Assembly: GCF_000003815.2 (NCBI RefSeq)
Contig: NC_049996.1
Location: forward strand, 13,290,118-13,354,117
Direction: 5' to 3'
Length of the DNA: 64,000 bases
From: Branchiostoma floridae
Lineage: Eukaryota; Chordata; Leptocardii; Amphioxiformes; Branchiostomatidae
Part shown: positions 32,850 through 58,028 of the stretch, one piece after another
Position numbering within the stretch: the first letter of the stretch is position 1
Layout of the letters: each line of letters begins with the position of its first letter
Program-made: the position numbers and the translations under genes
Notes under the pieces: generated by a model
Databases searched by the model: none
Told to the model about the DNA's origin: nothing
The model's input: the letters and a program-made list of their open reading frames with translations, nothing else

Positions 32850-34160
32850 CAGCAAAAGAATTCTTTAGGATCACATGCTTCAAAGCATTTTAGGATAGTA
32901 ACAGAGATGTTTGGGATAATAGCAAAATGACCTTTAAGGATCATAGCAACACAACTTTTAGGATTATAGCAACATAACTGTTAGGATTATAGCAACAGAA
33001 CCGTTTCAAATCATAAAAACAGAACTTTTAAGATCATAAGAAAAGAACCTTTAGGATCAGAGCAATAAACATTTTAGGATCAGAGCAACAGAATTTTTAG
33101 GATCATAGCAGCAGTATTTAAGGANNNNNNNNNNNNNNNNNNNNNNNNNNNNNNNNNNNNNNNNNNNNNNNNNNNNNNNNNNNNNNNNNNNNNNNNNNNN
33201 NNNNNNNNNNNNNNNNNNNNNNNNNNNNNNNNNNNNNNNNNNNNNNNNNNNNNNNNNNNNNNNNNNNNNNNNNNNNNNNNNNNNNNNNNNNNNNNNNNNN
33301 NNNNNNNNNNNNNNNNNNNNNNNNNNNNNNNNNNNNNNNNNNNNNNNNNNNNNNNNNNNNNNNNNNNNNNNNNNNNNNNNNNNNNNNNNNNNNNNGATCA
33401 CAGCAACAGAATTTTAGGATCATAGGAAAAGAACTTTTAGGACCAAACCAACAGACCTTTTTTTCGATTATAGCAAAAGAACCTTTTAGGATAATAGCAA
33501 CAGAATTTTCAGGATCATAGCAACAAAACTTTTATGATCATAGCAAAAAAACATTTGAGGATGATAGCAACAAAACTGTTTAAGATCATAGCAACAGAAC
33601 TTTTAAAATCACAGGAAAAGAACTTTTAGGATCTTAGCAACATAAATTTTAGGGTCATAGCAACTGAACATTTTAGGATCATAGGAAAAGAACTTTTAGG
33701 ACCAAAGCAACAGACCTTTTCCGATCATAGCAAAAGAACCTTTAAGGATGATAGCAACAGAACTGTTTAGGATTATAGCAACAGAACGTTTACGATCATA
33801 GGAAAGGAATCCTTAGGATCATACTAACAGAACTTTTAAGATAATAAGAACAGAACTTTTAGGATCATAGCAACAGAACTTTTAGGATCATAGCAACAGA
33901 CTATTTAGGATCATAGCAACAAAACTTTTATGATTATAGCAAAAGACCTCTCAGGATGAAAGCAACAAAACTGTTTAGGATCATGACAACAGAACTGTTT
34001 GGGATCATAGCAACAGAACCTTGTAGCATCATACATAGCAACAGAACTTTTAGGATCATAGCAACAGAACTGTTTGGGATCATAGCAACAAAACTCTTAA
34101 CGACCGCCGTACCAGAACATTTTGTTAAGATCATGGCCAGAAAACATTCACGATAAGAGC
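32850..34160. repeat. Minisatellite 'GGATCATAGCAACAGAA' with assembly gap, copy 2
   Basis: Degenerate repeats of about 21-24 bp (core AGGATCATAGCAACAGAAC) are interrupted by an N run at 33125-33395 (271 bp). Same family as 15491-16735. Open frames here only reflect the repeat and the Ns. Confidence 0.9.
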
Positions 34161-34280
34161 AACAAATGCCTTAATAAACCCAGAACAAAGACAATCAAGA
34201 ACAAAGATAACCTTTAAATGTAAAAACTGAACAAGCCACAGACAGGCTAAAGGCCCAGTCCTCACACACTAAGGACGGTG

Positions 34281-35959
34281 AAGGGATTTAGTTGGCCTTT
34301 TAGTTTCCTTTATGTAACTTTATTGTTCTATCATGTAATTTCACAACGTATGTAATGTATCTCCATAAGTACTTGTGGATATTTTGTATATGTATTAATA
34401 TGGAATTCTTAAAGGCTAGTGGTATCTCTCATTATACTTCGATCACAATTCATCTGTCACTAAATCAGGTGCAGTAACCCAAAACATCCAATGCGTGGCT
34501 CTTGTGAGTCTTGTTTCGCATGTGATGATCTAAATCATAAAAAAACACAATTCCAAACCCACTGTGGAGTAAGATTTTTTTCAGTTTTGTGATTTGGTTA
34601 AAAACCCAAGTTGTTCTCCCATCTTTGACATGTATCATTTTTTTTATAATAATTATAATGCAACTAATTCCCTACTAGGTTCCTGATGTGTAGTTGTACT
34701 GATATATTTTTTTGTAAAAACACATTAGATGTAAGGAATTAGATGATAGTAGTAAATCCTTAACATCTTAGCAGAGTAAATCACAGTACAGTACAGTACA
34801 GTACTACAACTGATGGACATACATGTATAGTAGAGGTGGATATATGGACCATGGTAAGTTCCCGCAAGGACGAAAAGGACACAATTCCAAATCCGGGATC
34901 CGGCCGGGCAGTTTACGGGAAAAGCAAGATATCAAGGCAACAAAACACCAAACAATTTTTAAAAAGTAATAACAATCACCAATCGTGTCCATTATTGATG
35001 TTTGCATTTTCTTGATATGAATTGTTGCGCCGATTTTCATTCAAAAAGCTCGGCTGGCTCAAGAATTGGAAACGTGGCCTTCGCATTAATAAACAGTAGT
35101 CAATAGTAACCGTGAACAAGTGGTTTAGAAACAAGTGCTTCTGAAAAAAAGCTCAAGTAACGTTATGTTCTGTTTCAACCTACGTCACTTTAATGTTGTG
35201 GGTGTTGAGAAAAAAAAATCATTTTTACAAAATAGACGTTCGTTCTTGATTTGTTATAGATTGTGCATGCATGATGAGAAAGTCATTCGAAGTTCTGTAA
35301 CAAAATGCTAACTGTAAGAGTAACAATGTAATATATCAAACGTAGCATTAAATGGTATCATAAGAGAACCTAAGTGTCTGAGATCTGGTTTTTGTTGACT
35401 ATCACATACATGAGATGGATCGACAACGAGGTTACGTTAAATTTACCAGTGGCATGAGATAGTATCAAAGCTGGTTAAGGAGTACAGCTGGCCAATGGCT
35501 CCTAGTCCGGCTTTACTCCTCTGGCAGCTTTTGATGTCCAGGTGGCAGTCATGTGAACATCATGCGTATATCATGTGATCTTCACTTGATGTCCAGGTGG
35601 CAGTCATGTGTCTTATGCCAGCCTTTAGAGAAGCCTAAATGAGACTATATCTTTGTAAATCAATTAATCGAATGTGTGTAAATATTTCTATCTAACACGA
35701 AATCTCAACATAATTCTTGAAAACAGATAGGATACAAGATGAATGCAATAAAATTTTATTCCTTGCAAGAAAATCTCCGTAACATGTTTTGCCATAGCCT
35801 TACAATTTGTAGATACGAGGATATACTTACATTTCGCTTCTTACTGAAATAAATCTGTTACCTTAACATAATACCAAACAAATATTATAGCAAACTTACA
35901 TGATTTCTGCCCTCCTACTACCGCAAAAGCACTCCGCTTTGCACGTCACAACAGGCTCG
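34281..35959. other. Gene-free region with right copy of the direct repeat
   Basis: 34310-34390 resembles 530-600. 34442-34855 is the right copy of the direct repeat described at 32318. Around 35470-35535 an 'AGCTGGTTAAGGAGTA..TTACTCCTCTGGCAGCT' inverted segment resembles the foldback at 39890-40016. A 23-bp phrase GATGTCCAGGTGGCAGTC is repeated at 35529 and 35591. No coding gene is recognised. Confidence 0.45.
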
Positions 35960-36335
35960 GCATGGACGGTTTGGATTGCAGCATTAGACAGTATATACAG
36001 GATGACGCGAAGACAATCTGTGCATTTGATTATATGATTTCACATATATACTTCACAACACTATACAATTCAACAACGAGAACATTGCATGTCCAGGACA
36101 AAAGGTACAAAAACTTGAGGTTCTGCTGCAGTGCCATGGTCGCATACTAGGGGGCCCCAACAATCGACATTGACCTTCGTCTTCCAGATCCCTATCCACA
36201 TACGTTACCAGATATGATGACAATCCATCCAGAGGTTCTAACGTTATGATGTAGAAAAATAAACACACTCACACACACACACATACACACACACAAAACA
36301 ATACCTCAATTTTCATATGAATGGAGGTAACAATC
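35960..36335 (-). repeat. Dispersed family, reverse copy ending in ACCTCCAT
   Basis: Reverse-oriented repeat with 'TCATATGAATGGAGGTAACAA' at its end, a CACACACACA stretch (36268-36292) and 'CTAGGGGGCCCC'. It is related to 43660-43905. No gene. Confidence 0.55.
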
Positions 36336-36505
36336 CCTGCATGGTGTACTATTGGAAAGAAAAGACTAATACCATTTGACAAGCAAACCTTGCAAAACTA
36401 TTCTCGTATGGTCTTGTTTACATTTACAAATTTCGTCCTGATAGAATTGAATAAGTCATAAGAATGCTATAGTGATGACGTAGTGATGACGTAATGATGA
36501 CGTAC

Positions 36506-36560
36506 CGTTAGTAAGGATGTAGTCCACGTTGTTAGCAGAGTCCATCAGCCAATCTTCCAT
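36506..36560 (-). pseudogene. Possible exon 6-like fragment of a second multicopper oxidase
   Basis: On the minus strand, WLMDSANNVDYILTNG followed by a donor (AACG|GTACGT) resembles the end of oxidase exon 6 (YLTDQQTGVSAYMVNG, AACG|GTAAGT), including the split glycine codon. A stop lies just upstream in frame and no good acceptor is seen, so it may be decayed. It is downstream of the exon 5-like sequence on the same strand, in the expected order. Confidence 0.4.
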
Positions 36561-36952
36561 GTATTACCAGTACCGCTGGCAAGTTGTTCTAGATTTCTGA
36601 CAATTTTTGTTGACAAAGGATGATTCAAAATATAAACACCAATACTAATGCCATCAGAATGAAAAGAATGCAAAAACTGTGAAAAGCCACACAGACATTT
36701 AGAATTTTACAACACCATATTTTTTTTTCAACACATATACGTGTACTCCAAGCAAGCCATGGGAACTATGATACTCAGCAGCATTCATCTTGAAGTTTAA
36801 AGTTGTTCCAGACACTACGCAAAGCTGATCTTTTAGCACACGTGAAGCATGTGTATAACATACTTACACCATTGGTAAAGAGTAATTAAAGAATTCATTT
36901 TAAAAAAAGAAGATTTTGTGCAGTGAGAGTGGCGCAGTATCCTCGGATCTAC

Positions 36953-37153
36953 CTTGAAGGATCCCCCAAATCCTTCTGTAAGTTGGAGTAGCTGGATGGG
37001 GTCTGTCGGGAGGAATCTGTAGCGGAAGTTGGTACCGACCGCCAGCTGAACCTCCCTGTGACAGTTCAGAGGGCAGGAGATGGCGGACAGTTCAGGGGGC
37101 ATTGTGGTGACGTCATCTTCAACTTTGATAAACCCCACCAGACCTCGTCCAAC
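36953..37153 (-). pseudogene. Exon 5-like fragment of a second multicopper oxidase
   Basis: The minus strand reads VGRGLVGFIKVEDD, then PPELSAISCPLNCHREV and a FGGSFK end. This parallels oxidase exon 5 (VASGMAGLLIVEDEW, AELAAISCPTNCDKEV, GDPFR). It has an intact acceptor (CTTCTAG|GTTGG) and donor (TTCAAG|GTAGAT) and is open for 67 codons, though its 3' phase (0) differs from exon 5 (2). No copper-motif exons were found on this strand between 34.8 and 42.1 kb, so it is a partial gene or pseudogene. Confidence 0.65.
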
Positions 37154-37214
37154 CTAGAAGGTCGCAGAAATCACAAAACAGTTTTAAAAAATACCCGCGA
37201 ACACGAGCTACAAT

Positions 37215-37403
37215 GTAACGCTAGTTCATCTTTATCCGCTGGTAACCAATATCCGTTACGTTCAAAAGCAGGATATTTTAGGATATCAAGTCGACAGATT
37301 GTGTTTCCAAACATCGATAATATCAAAATATTACAGTTTAAATACCCTGTTTTATAAATCAACGAATAAAGTTTAGCCCTCGGATAAAGGTGAAGTAGCG
37401 TTA
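37215..37403. mobile_element. MITE 'GTAACGCTAGTTCA' (189 bp)
   Basis: The left end GTAACGCTAGTTCATCTTTA and an inverted right end CGGATAAAGGTGAAGTAGCG define a foldback element. Related copies are at 40671-40869 and 43387-43612, and end fragments occur in the oxidase intron 5 array. Confidence 0.8.
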
Positions 37404-37800
37404 TATCTACTCACCAAAAGGCAGCCCAAAACCTAATCGTTTCCTATTTTTGCGAACACTTGCTGTGTCCACATATGGCGAATTTCAGTGACGTTAAACT
37501 GCAACTTGGCTTTGTCATATGATTACTTTATGTGACTGACGATCAAAGGCAGACAAGGTCCTCTTTAAAACTTTACATCGTTAAGTATTAAGTCACGAAT
37601 ATACTCTATCTATTGCTCTATTTGCTTGAAACTTGGAAACAGTCTTACGTACACAGCAGTGGCAGTTATGTCCCGAATGTTCAAAAGCCAATCCTTGGGC
37701 GCGTTTAAATACCCGCATTCTACTAGGTCGGGCGATCGCGCTGCGCTCTCGCTACGACCAAAATTGGATTTCTGTAACCCCTGATTGCATAATTTGAATA
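37404..37800. other. Gene-free interval
   Basis: No gene recognised; only a short reverse open frame (37610-37810) without known features. Confidence 0.4.
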
Positions 37801-37995
37801 TGACTAACAATGTGAATGAATGAGAGTAGGCGAGTGTGAGAGAGTGAGTGAATGAGTGAGCGAGAGTGCGTGAGCGATTGAGTAAATATAGAGTGAGTGA
37901 GTGAGTGAGTTTGTGAGTGAGTGAATAAAAGAGTGAGTGAGTAAATAAAAGAGTGAGTGAGTGAGTGAGTGAGTGAGTGAGTGAGCGAGTAAGTG
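37801..37995. repeat. (GAGT)n microsatellite
   Basis: Imperfect GAGT/GAGTGAGT tetranucleotide repeats with interruptions, longest uninterrupted near 37955-37985. Confidence 0.9.
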
Positions 37996-38399
37996 AATTT
38001 CCTTGCTATTTCTGTATTACAGGGAGGGCTTGCAGTTTACACCTCCTGCAACACATTTTTAAGCCTTTTTTTTTTCTTTCCATCTCCCTTTTACTGTGAC
38101 GAGAGTGTGTTGGATTGAGTAACATACGTAAGCGTCTCGTATTAGTACGGACAAAGGTCACGGTCAAAGGTCAAAATACCAGTACCACCGTGCCTTCACA
38201 ACTTCCGTATACTATTTTTAGATCTGACTAGTTTTGAGTCACACACCTTGAATGAATAAATGATTGAATGAACGTCATTGCGCAAAATTTGAACACGGCC
38301 CAATGTCAAATTGCTTGCGAATCTTTTTAACAAGTCTTGTTGCGACCTGTACTTAGCCAGGTGTGGCAAAATGTGCAATAAAGGTCTTCAATCATTACG
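37996..38399. other. Gene-free interval
   Basis: Nothing convincing is seen; a reverse open frame at 38196-38378 has no recognisable feature. Confidence 0.4.
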
Positions 38400-38712
38400 T
38401 AAAGGTGGGGTCACACCTGCGTATATATTCAAGTCCGTATGAGGCGCACATGGGAGGATCAACCTCCACTAGGCTCCACAGATCGTTGTAAAAATAATAG
38501 AAATTGGACAAATGTAAACAGGTAACATGTCAGACGAGTTAGCTGGGTCGCTAATCATACTTCTCGGTCAGCTAACTCATCTGGCATGTTATGTATCTAT
38601 GTTTGTCCAATTTGTACAATTTTTCCCGCGACCTGTGGAGCCTGGTAGAGACTAAGAGCGACATACGCACCTCAAATGGACTTGAATATATACGCATGTG
38701 TGACCCCACCTT
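38400..38712. mobile_element. Foldback MITE with GGTGGGGTCACAC ends (313 bp)
   Basis: The left end AAGGTGGGGTCACACCTGCG and inverted right end CGCATGTGTGACCCCACCTT, plus inner arms (TATATTCAAGTCC / GGACTTGAATATA; GTTAGCTG / CAGCTAAC; TTGGACAAA / TTTGTCCAA), make nearly the whole element palindromic. No coding capacity. Confidence 0.85.
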
Positions 38713-39828
38713 AACTCGTGTAGTACGGAAGACATTTCCGTTTGCTAAGTACTTCACTACTTAGACGCCATGACGATGATGCATATTGTTTAACGGGTGA
38801 GTCACTCCATCCGTTAAACAATATTTATCTTAATTGAATCAGGCTAAAGGCACAAAAACAAACACTGTACAAAGATTAAAAACTACACGGAGAAAGAATT
38901 GTGTACATAGTGCCGTCAAAAGGTACTACATATGGCCGAAGCCATCCGAGCGGACCAGCAGATGGATTATTGCATTGTCTCAGGACAACAGTACAGTCGT
39001 GTAACAAATGAATGACTGAGCTTGCGGCGCTTTGCCTCCAGGGTTCTCCCCATAATTTTTTTAGTATAGTGGAGGGGCTGGCAAAAATAAATCAGCCTAA
39101 CGCGCTGCGCTTTCATGAAAATGGGTTCATTTGCAATGGCAGAGGGTGTCAAATACTAGAAGTATAGTATATTTTAGTGATCCCTTTGTTGTGAAGTGGC
39201 AAAAAGACTATCGTTTTGATCATTGCCCATTCACAAGTTTTTGCAGACAATGCTGACTGGAAAAGTGATGCCACTAAACGCAACATCTGTGTATTTTCAT
39301 TAATTTTAGCGAAACTAACAAAGGAAATTGGGAAGAACACACTAAATTTCAATAGTAGTATAGTGGAGCTGGGGTAGGAGTATACTGGAGGGCCTGACCG
39401 TTATTCCATCCTTTGGGAAGGACTCTGGCCTCAAACATGTCAGTCCGATTGTTTACAAACGAACAGTTTGTGCTTGCATACCTGACAACAGAAAAAAGTA
39501 CTTAAATATGAATCATCGTCATCCACCCTTTTCTGTTAATGTTTATACGCCGGTTTCCTAGCTCACCGACCAAACGGTATTCCCCTGTACCGGGTACCAG
39601 GTCACATGACGCGTCAACGTCATCTCCTGAAAAAGTATCCCGTCATAAGGGTTACAAATGACAAATTCACTGTCACACCGTGTGTGGGGTTTAGTCACAT
39701 ACAGACACGTCTCGTACTGGTACGAGGGACAAGAAGGAATCATTCGCTTTTAAGTGTGTGGTTTAGACCTGGACGTTAGACGTTGCTGGACACAAGTCCA
39801 CATTAAGGTAAGTTGTGCCGCCATTTTA
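38713..39828. other. Gene-free interval with a small AP-1-loop hairpin
   Basis: No gene is recognised; the reverse open frames (38967-39152, 39149-39352, 39558-39743) are unremarkable. At 38783-38824 two perfect 14-bp arms (ATATTGTTTAACGG) enclose a 14-bp loop containing TGAGTCAC. Confidence 0.5.
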
Positions 39829-40016
39829 ACCTTCGCTAAAAAAAGGTTAATATGTTCTCGGTAGCGTTTTAGGTGATCTCCAAGTAGATCCTACGGTGCC
39901 GTATGTACTATCAAAGCTGTCCAAGGAGTATAACCGGCCAAAGTAAGTTCACACTCCTGGGCCGGCTTCACTCCTCGGTCAGCTTTAGATACCATCTTAT
40001 GGTACCGTAGAATGGA
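39829..40016. mobile_element. Foldback element 'AGCTGTCCAAGGAGTA'
   Basis: The segment CTACGGTGCCGTATGTACTA with AAAGCTG.CCAAGGAGT at the left is complemented by ACTCCTCGGTCAGCTTTAGA and ATGGTACCGTAG at the right, giving a hairpin of about 125 bp (39890-40014). A related inverted segment is at 35470-35535. Confidence 0.65.
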
Positions 40017-40670
40017 GATTACTTGTATGAACGTGTTCGTATGCATTCATGTAGATAGCCAGCATAACTCGAGAATGACTAGTCGACTGGATGTATTGTA
40101 TTGATATTTGGTATATGCGTATGCCATTATAAAACCCCGAAATGATCAAGTTTGGCCCCCTGGCGGCTTGTTACAGACCTGCACCTTGTTGCGTCTCAAA
40201 CAAGCTTAAAAGAATGCACGAAATAACTCAATTGCTGTACAACTGTACATTGTACAACTCAGGTGACCTCAATACGGCTGTCGCAAGGGTCCGTATCACA
40301 CCGGGAAGGACCCCTTTTCTTTTCGATAAGTGCGGTGGGTTCTTTAACGTGCTCGAGGTGTCTGTCTTCAAACACGAGGCCTCAATGTAATGTCCTTGAT
40401 AGTTAGCAAATAATTTACTTTTCCGCTGGCCTTTGGAAAGGTCATGTAAATATCGTCTTGCGAGGATTAAATACAAATATATAAGTACGGTTTGCAAAGT
40501 TTGCAAGGCAAACATAGAATTTGCGGCGACACAGTTTTTTTTTCTTTATTGAGATTCCAAGCCGATGTTAAATGTCTTTATGATAGAAAATATTGCCTGC
40601 GGTATAAGACAAAAATATGGTGACCTTCATAGTTTCCACGTCTATGGCTATCACACATATTTACGCTTGA
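40017..40670. other. Partial dispersed repeat, no gene
   Basis: 40040-40200 has the 'AACTCGAGAATGACTAG', 'TGATATTTGGTAT' and 'GGCCCCCTGGCGGC' phrases of the dispersed family. A reverse open frame of 95 codons (40228-40515) is unrecognised. Confidence 0.45.
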
Positions 40671-40869
40671 TCACCTTTGCCCGCAGGGTAACCTATATCC
40701 GTTGTTTGAAAAAAGGTGGATTTAGGGATATCAAGTGGATGTTCGGTGTTTTTAAACAGTAATATTTTATTTTAAAAGTTGCAATTCAAGAACACCCTTT
40801 GTCGACTTAAAATCCCCCGTTTAAAAAAGCAACGGACATAGGTTACCTGCGGATAAAGGTGAACTAGCA
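40671..40869. mobile_element. MITE 'GCTTGATCACC' (199 bp)
   Basis: Long inverted ends: CTTTGCCCGCAGGGTAACCT and ATATCCGTTG at the left, CAACGGACATAGGTTACCTG and CGGATAAAGGTGAACTAGC at the right. Same family as 37215-37403. Confidence 0.82.
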
Positions 40870-41049
40870 CCAAAAAGCTAAGAAGTCGTTCTCGAGATGT
40901 ATGACGTCATTCTCTGTACTACATGCAGAAACAGATTTGTTTTTCATATTGCAAATAACAGTTTTTCCTGTATCCTGTAATCTCAAAGCAGATCCTACGG
41001 CCGAAGTGCTCGATAGTATCAAAAACTTAGGCCGTCTACCCTTCTTTGC

Positions 41050-41900
41050 CTGCTTTTGTCCTGAAGTTATTTCGTCCTCAAGTTATTTTGTCCTCAAGTT
41101 ACTTTGTCCTCAAGTTATTTCGTCCTCAAATTATTTCGTCCTCAAATCATTTCGTCCTCAAGTTAATTCATTGTCATTTTTTTTGGCCTCAAGTTACTTT
41201 GTCCTCAAGTTATTTCGTCCTCAAGTTATTTCGTCCTTAAGTTATTTTGTCCTCAAGTTATTTCGTCCTCCAGTTATTTTGTCCTTAAGATAATATATCC
41301 TCAAGTAATTTCGTCCTCAAGTAATTTCATCCTCAAGTTATTTCGTCCTTAAGTTATTTCGTCCTCAAGTAATTTCGTCCTCAAGTTATTTCGTCCTCAA
41401 GTTATTTCGTCCTCAAGTTATTTCGTCCTCAAGTTATTTCGTCCTCAAGTTACTTCGTCTTCAGGTTATTTCGTCCTCAAGTTATTTCGTCCTCCAGTTA
41501 TTTCGTCCTTAAGTTACTTCGTCCTCAAGTTATTTCGTCCTCAAGTTATTTCGTCCTCAAGTTATTTCGTCCTCAAATTATTTCGTCCTCAAGTTATTTC
41601 ATCCTTAAGTAATTTTGTCATCAAGTTATTTCGTCCTCAAGTTATTTCCACTTTAAGTTATTTCATCCTCAAGTAATTTTGTCCTCAAGTTATTTGAAAT
41701 TTCGTCCTCAAGTTATTTCATCCTCAAGTTATTTCGTCCTCAAGTTATTTCGTCCTCAAGTAATTTTGTCCTCAAGTTATTTCGTCCTCAAGTTATTTCG
41801 TCAAGTTATTTTGTCCTCAAGTTATTTCGTCCTCAAGCTACTTCGTCCACAAGCTATCGTTCGTCCTCAAGTTATTTCGTCCTCAAGTTATTTCGTCCGT
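41050..41900. repeat. 16-bp minisatellite, about 50 copies
   Basis: The unit GTCCTCAAGTTATTTC (16 bp) is repeated for about 840 bp with mostly single-base variants. The unit lacks stops in the forward frames, so open frames such as 40901-41293 and 41679-42056 (LFRPQVISSSSYFVLK) arise from it and are not genes. It lies 0.3 kb upstream of the oxidase TATA box. Confidence 0.95.
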
Positions 41901-42193
41901 ATAATGTACTCAAACGCACCTGTTCCGTCGCTTGAAATATCCTCACACGAATTGAGATCCCTACACGGTACACTATCTTACTGCAAAACTCTACAACAGA
42001 GTAGAATAGAGCTCAAACAGATACGGTCTAGCCCCTATATCGACTTTTATACCTAAGCAAGCGCCCTTCATTGGCGCGTTGTGTATGTGCGTGAGTCACC
42101 TGGTTTGAGGGACTTTGGGCGTGGCTAGAAATGTGCAAAGTCGGCAAGACGGGGGTCTTTTTTGCACACCGATTTTGCACTTTTTTGCACTCC

Positions 42194-42200
42194 TATAAAA
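42194..42200 (+). promoter_or_regulatory. TATA box of the multicopper oxidase gene
   Basis: TATAAAA within CACTCCTATAAAACCTGG, in a locally GC-richer context, with an inverted CCAAT (ATTGG) at 42070-42074, about 120 bp upstream. Transcription would start near 42225. The start codon is 388 bp further on; a possible 5'UTR intron runs from the donor at 42438 (CATAT|GTAAGT) to the acceptor ending at 42579 (TGTTGCAG). Confidence 0.6.
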
Positions 42201-42252
42201 CCTGGCGGCCCATTGCAACTAGACATCCTTAGTATATCGCACTGAATATGTT

Positions 42253-42405
42253 ATGCGTGTACGTGTGTGTGTGTGCGTCTGCGTGTGTGCGTGCGTGCGT
42301 GTGTGTGTGTGCTTGCGCGTGTGTGTGCGTGTGTGTTTGTGCGTGTGTGCGCGTGCGTGCGTGCGTGTGCGTGTGTGTGTGCGTCTGCGTACGTGTGTGT
42401 CTATG
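42253..42405. repeat. (GT)n/(GTGC)n alternating purine-pyrimidine tract
   Basis: About 150 bp of GTGTGTGC and GTGCGTGC, nearly pure alternating purine-pyrimidine, just downstream of the predicted transcription start. Open frames on both strands across it are low-complexity artefacts. Confidence 0.93.
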
Positions 42406-42587
42406 TGTATCATTTGTTTACGTTTGGAACCGCATATGTAAGTAGTTACACTTATGCTGCAGTGATTTGTGAATTAGTTAGAATTGCCCTGAGGAAGATG
42501 ACAGAGACAGACGGTATTTGCACACCACAAATATCTTTTTATTCAATGACTTGCGATGAAACGAATATTCCTGTTGCAGGTTTAACC

Positions 42588-56903
<14,316 letters not shown>

Positions 56904-58025
56904 GCTAGAACATATCCAGCCTGTAGCCATTAAAGCTATATTTGGACAATACAAAAAGTAAATTTTCCTGCCATTTCTTTACATACTAGTAAGCTAAATC
57001 TACCCTTTACCATTGAATACCAAGGCTCAGTGAGAGAAGTTACAACGTCAGTGCATTATACAAACATGTTTATAAACTGTGATCTTCCTACATGGACCTC
57101 CATGCTTCCTATGGAAACATGCCCACATCTGGCTTATCGCTGTCTTGCTTGCCTGACTGCACAGTGGGGTGTCTGATGACAGTTTCACCATAATTTTTGT
57201 GAAATGTAAGCTTTGCAAGATTTCTTATAGTTTTGAAGGGAATATAACCTCAGGTTATTGATACCCTACAAAATAGCTTATTGATACCCTACAAAGTGCA
57301 TGATTATATCCTATTCTGAAGTGAAAAATTGAGTGTTTTCAAAGAAGAAGATCTTGATTGTTCTCCCCTGTAGTCACCCTGGAGTGTGATGAACTCATTA
57401 CCCCACCCCCTAGGGTGCCTGGAGGCCTGGAAGTTGTTGTTTACAGACAGGAGTGTCTAACTCTGGGGGACACTGAGATGAAACTACGTAGCATACCTTT
57501 AAGGGCTAAGAAGTACTTTTTGTTCTTAGACATGAAGAAGCTAATGACACTGATTATTATAAATCCAATGCAAACGTAGAGATTCTTTGGATTCTTGAAG
57601 GTGAATATGCAATGAAACGGCTGATTTTTGGTGTTTTGGTATTCAATTAAATTCTGGTGCTGTTAGTACACTTTGTATTCATTTGTCTTATGTAGTTAAG
57701 GATTCCAATATTTTCTCACTTCTATAACGTTTTGGCAAAATACAAAAAAAATACAAAACAAAGTAGATAAGGTGTTCTTTATCATCATTTGAATTATAGA
57801 TAAAATTAAATTATGTTTACAACCATGCATATCACGTATATTTGTTAATATGATATTGTTACAAACTTTCGAACAAAGTCTACATTTTCAGATTGCATGT
57901 AGTAGAATGTTATGAACTCATTCATCAAAAACTTTAAATTCCAACGTTTATGTCATTTTCCTTTGTCAGTAAAAGTCTTAAAATTGTAACGAAAATACGT
58001 AAAAGTCCCCCCCCCCCACACACAC
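56904..58025. other. Oxidase 3'UTR and gene-free flank
   Basis: ATTAAA at 56929-56934 is the nearest poly(A)-type hexamer. A forward open frame (57358-57579) is not recognised. The end has a C-rich and (CA)n run (58005-58031). Confidence 0.5.
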
Positions 58026-58028
58026 ACA

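Larger units (their letters stand above)
22258..34280. repeat. Tandem segmental duplication, copy 2 (LRR2)
   Basis: This is the counterpart of 655-17250: same order of two promoter-like units, conserved gene-proximal upstream sequence, LRR receptor, minisatellite with gap and a 'TAGGCCCAGTCC' remnant at 34250. It lacks the elements at 1726-3581 and 4603-5041 but has gained the one at 22940-23897 and about 1 kb at roughly 24450-25430. Confidence 0.8.

Noticed and set aside
40901-42056. Open frames with LFRPQVISSSSYFVLK repeats
   Set aside because: They result from a 16-bp minisatellite lacking stop codons; the unit is not a multiple of three and the peptide simply cycles.
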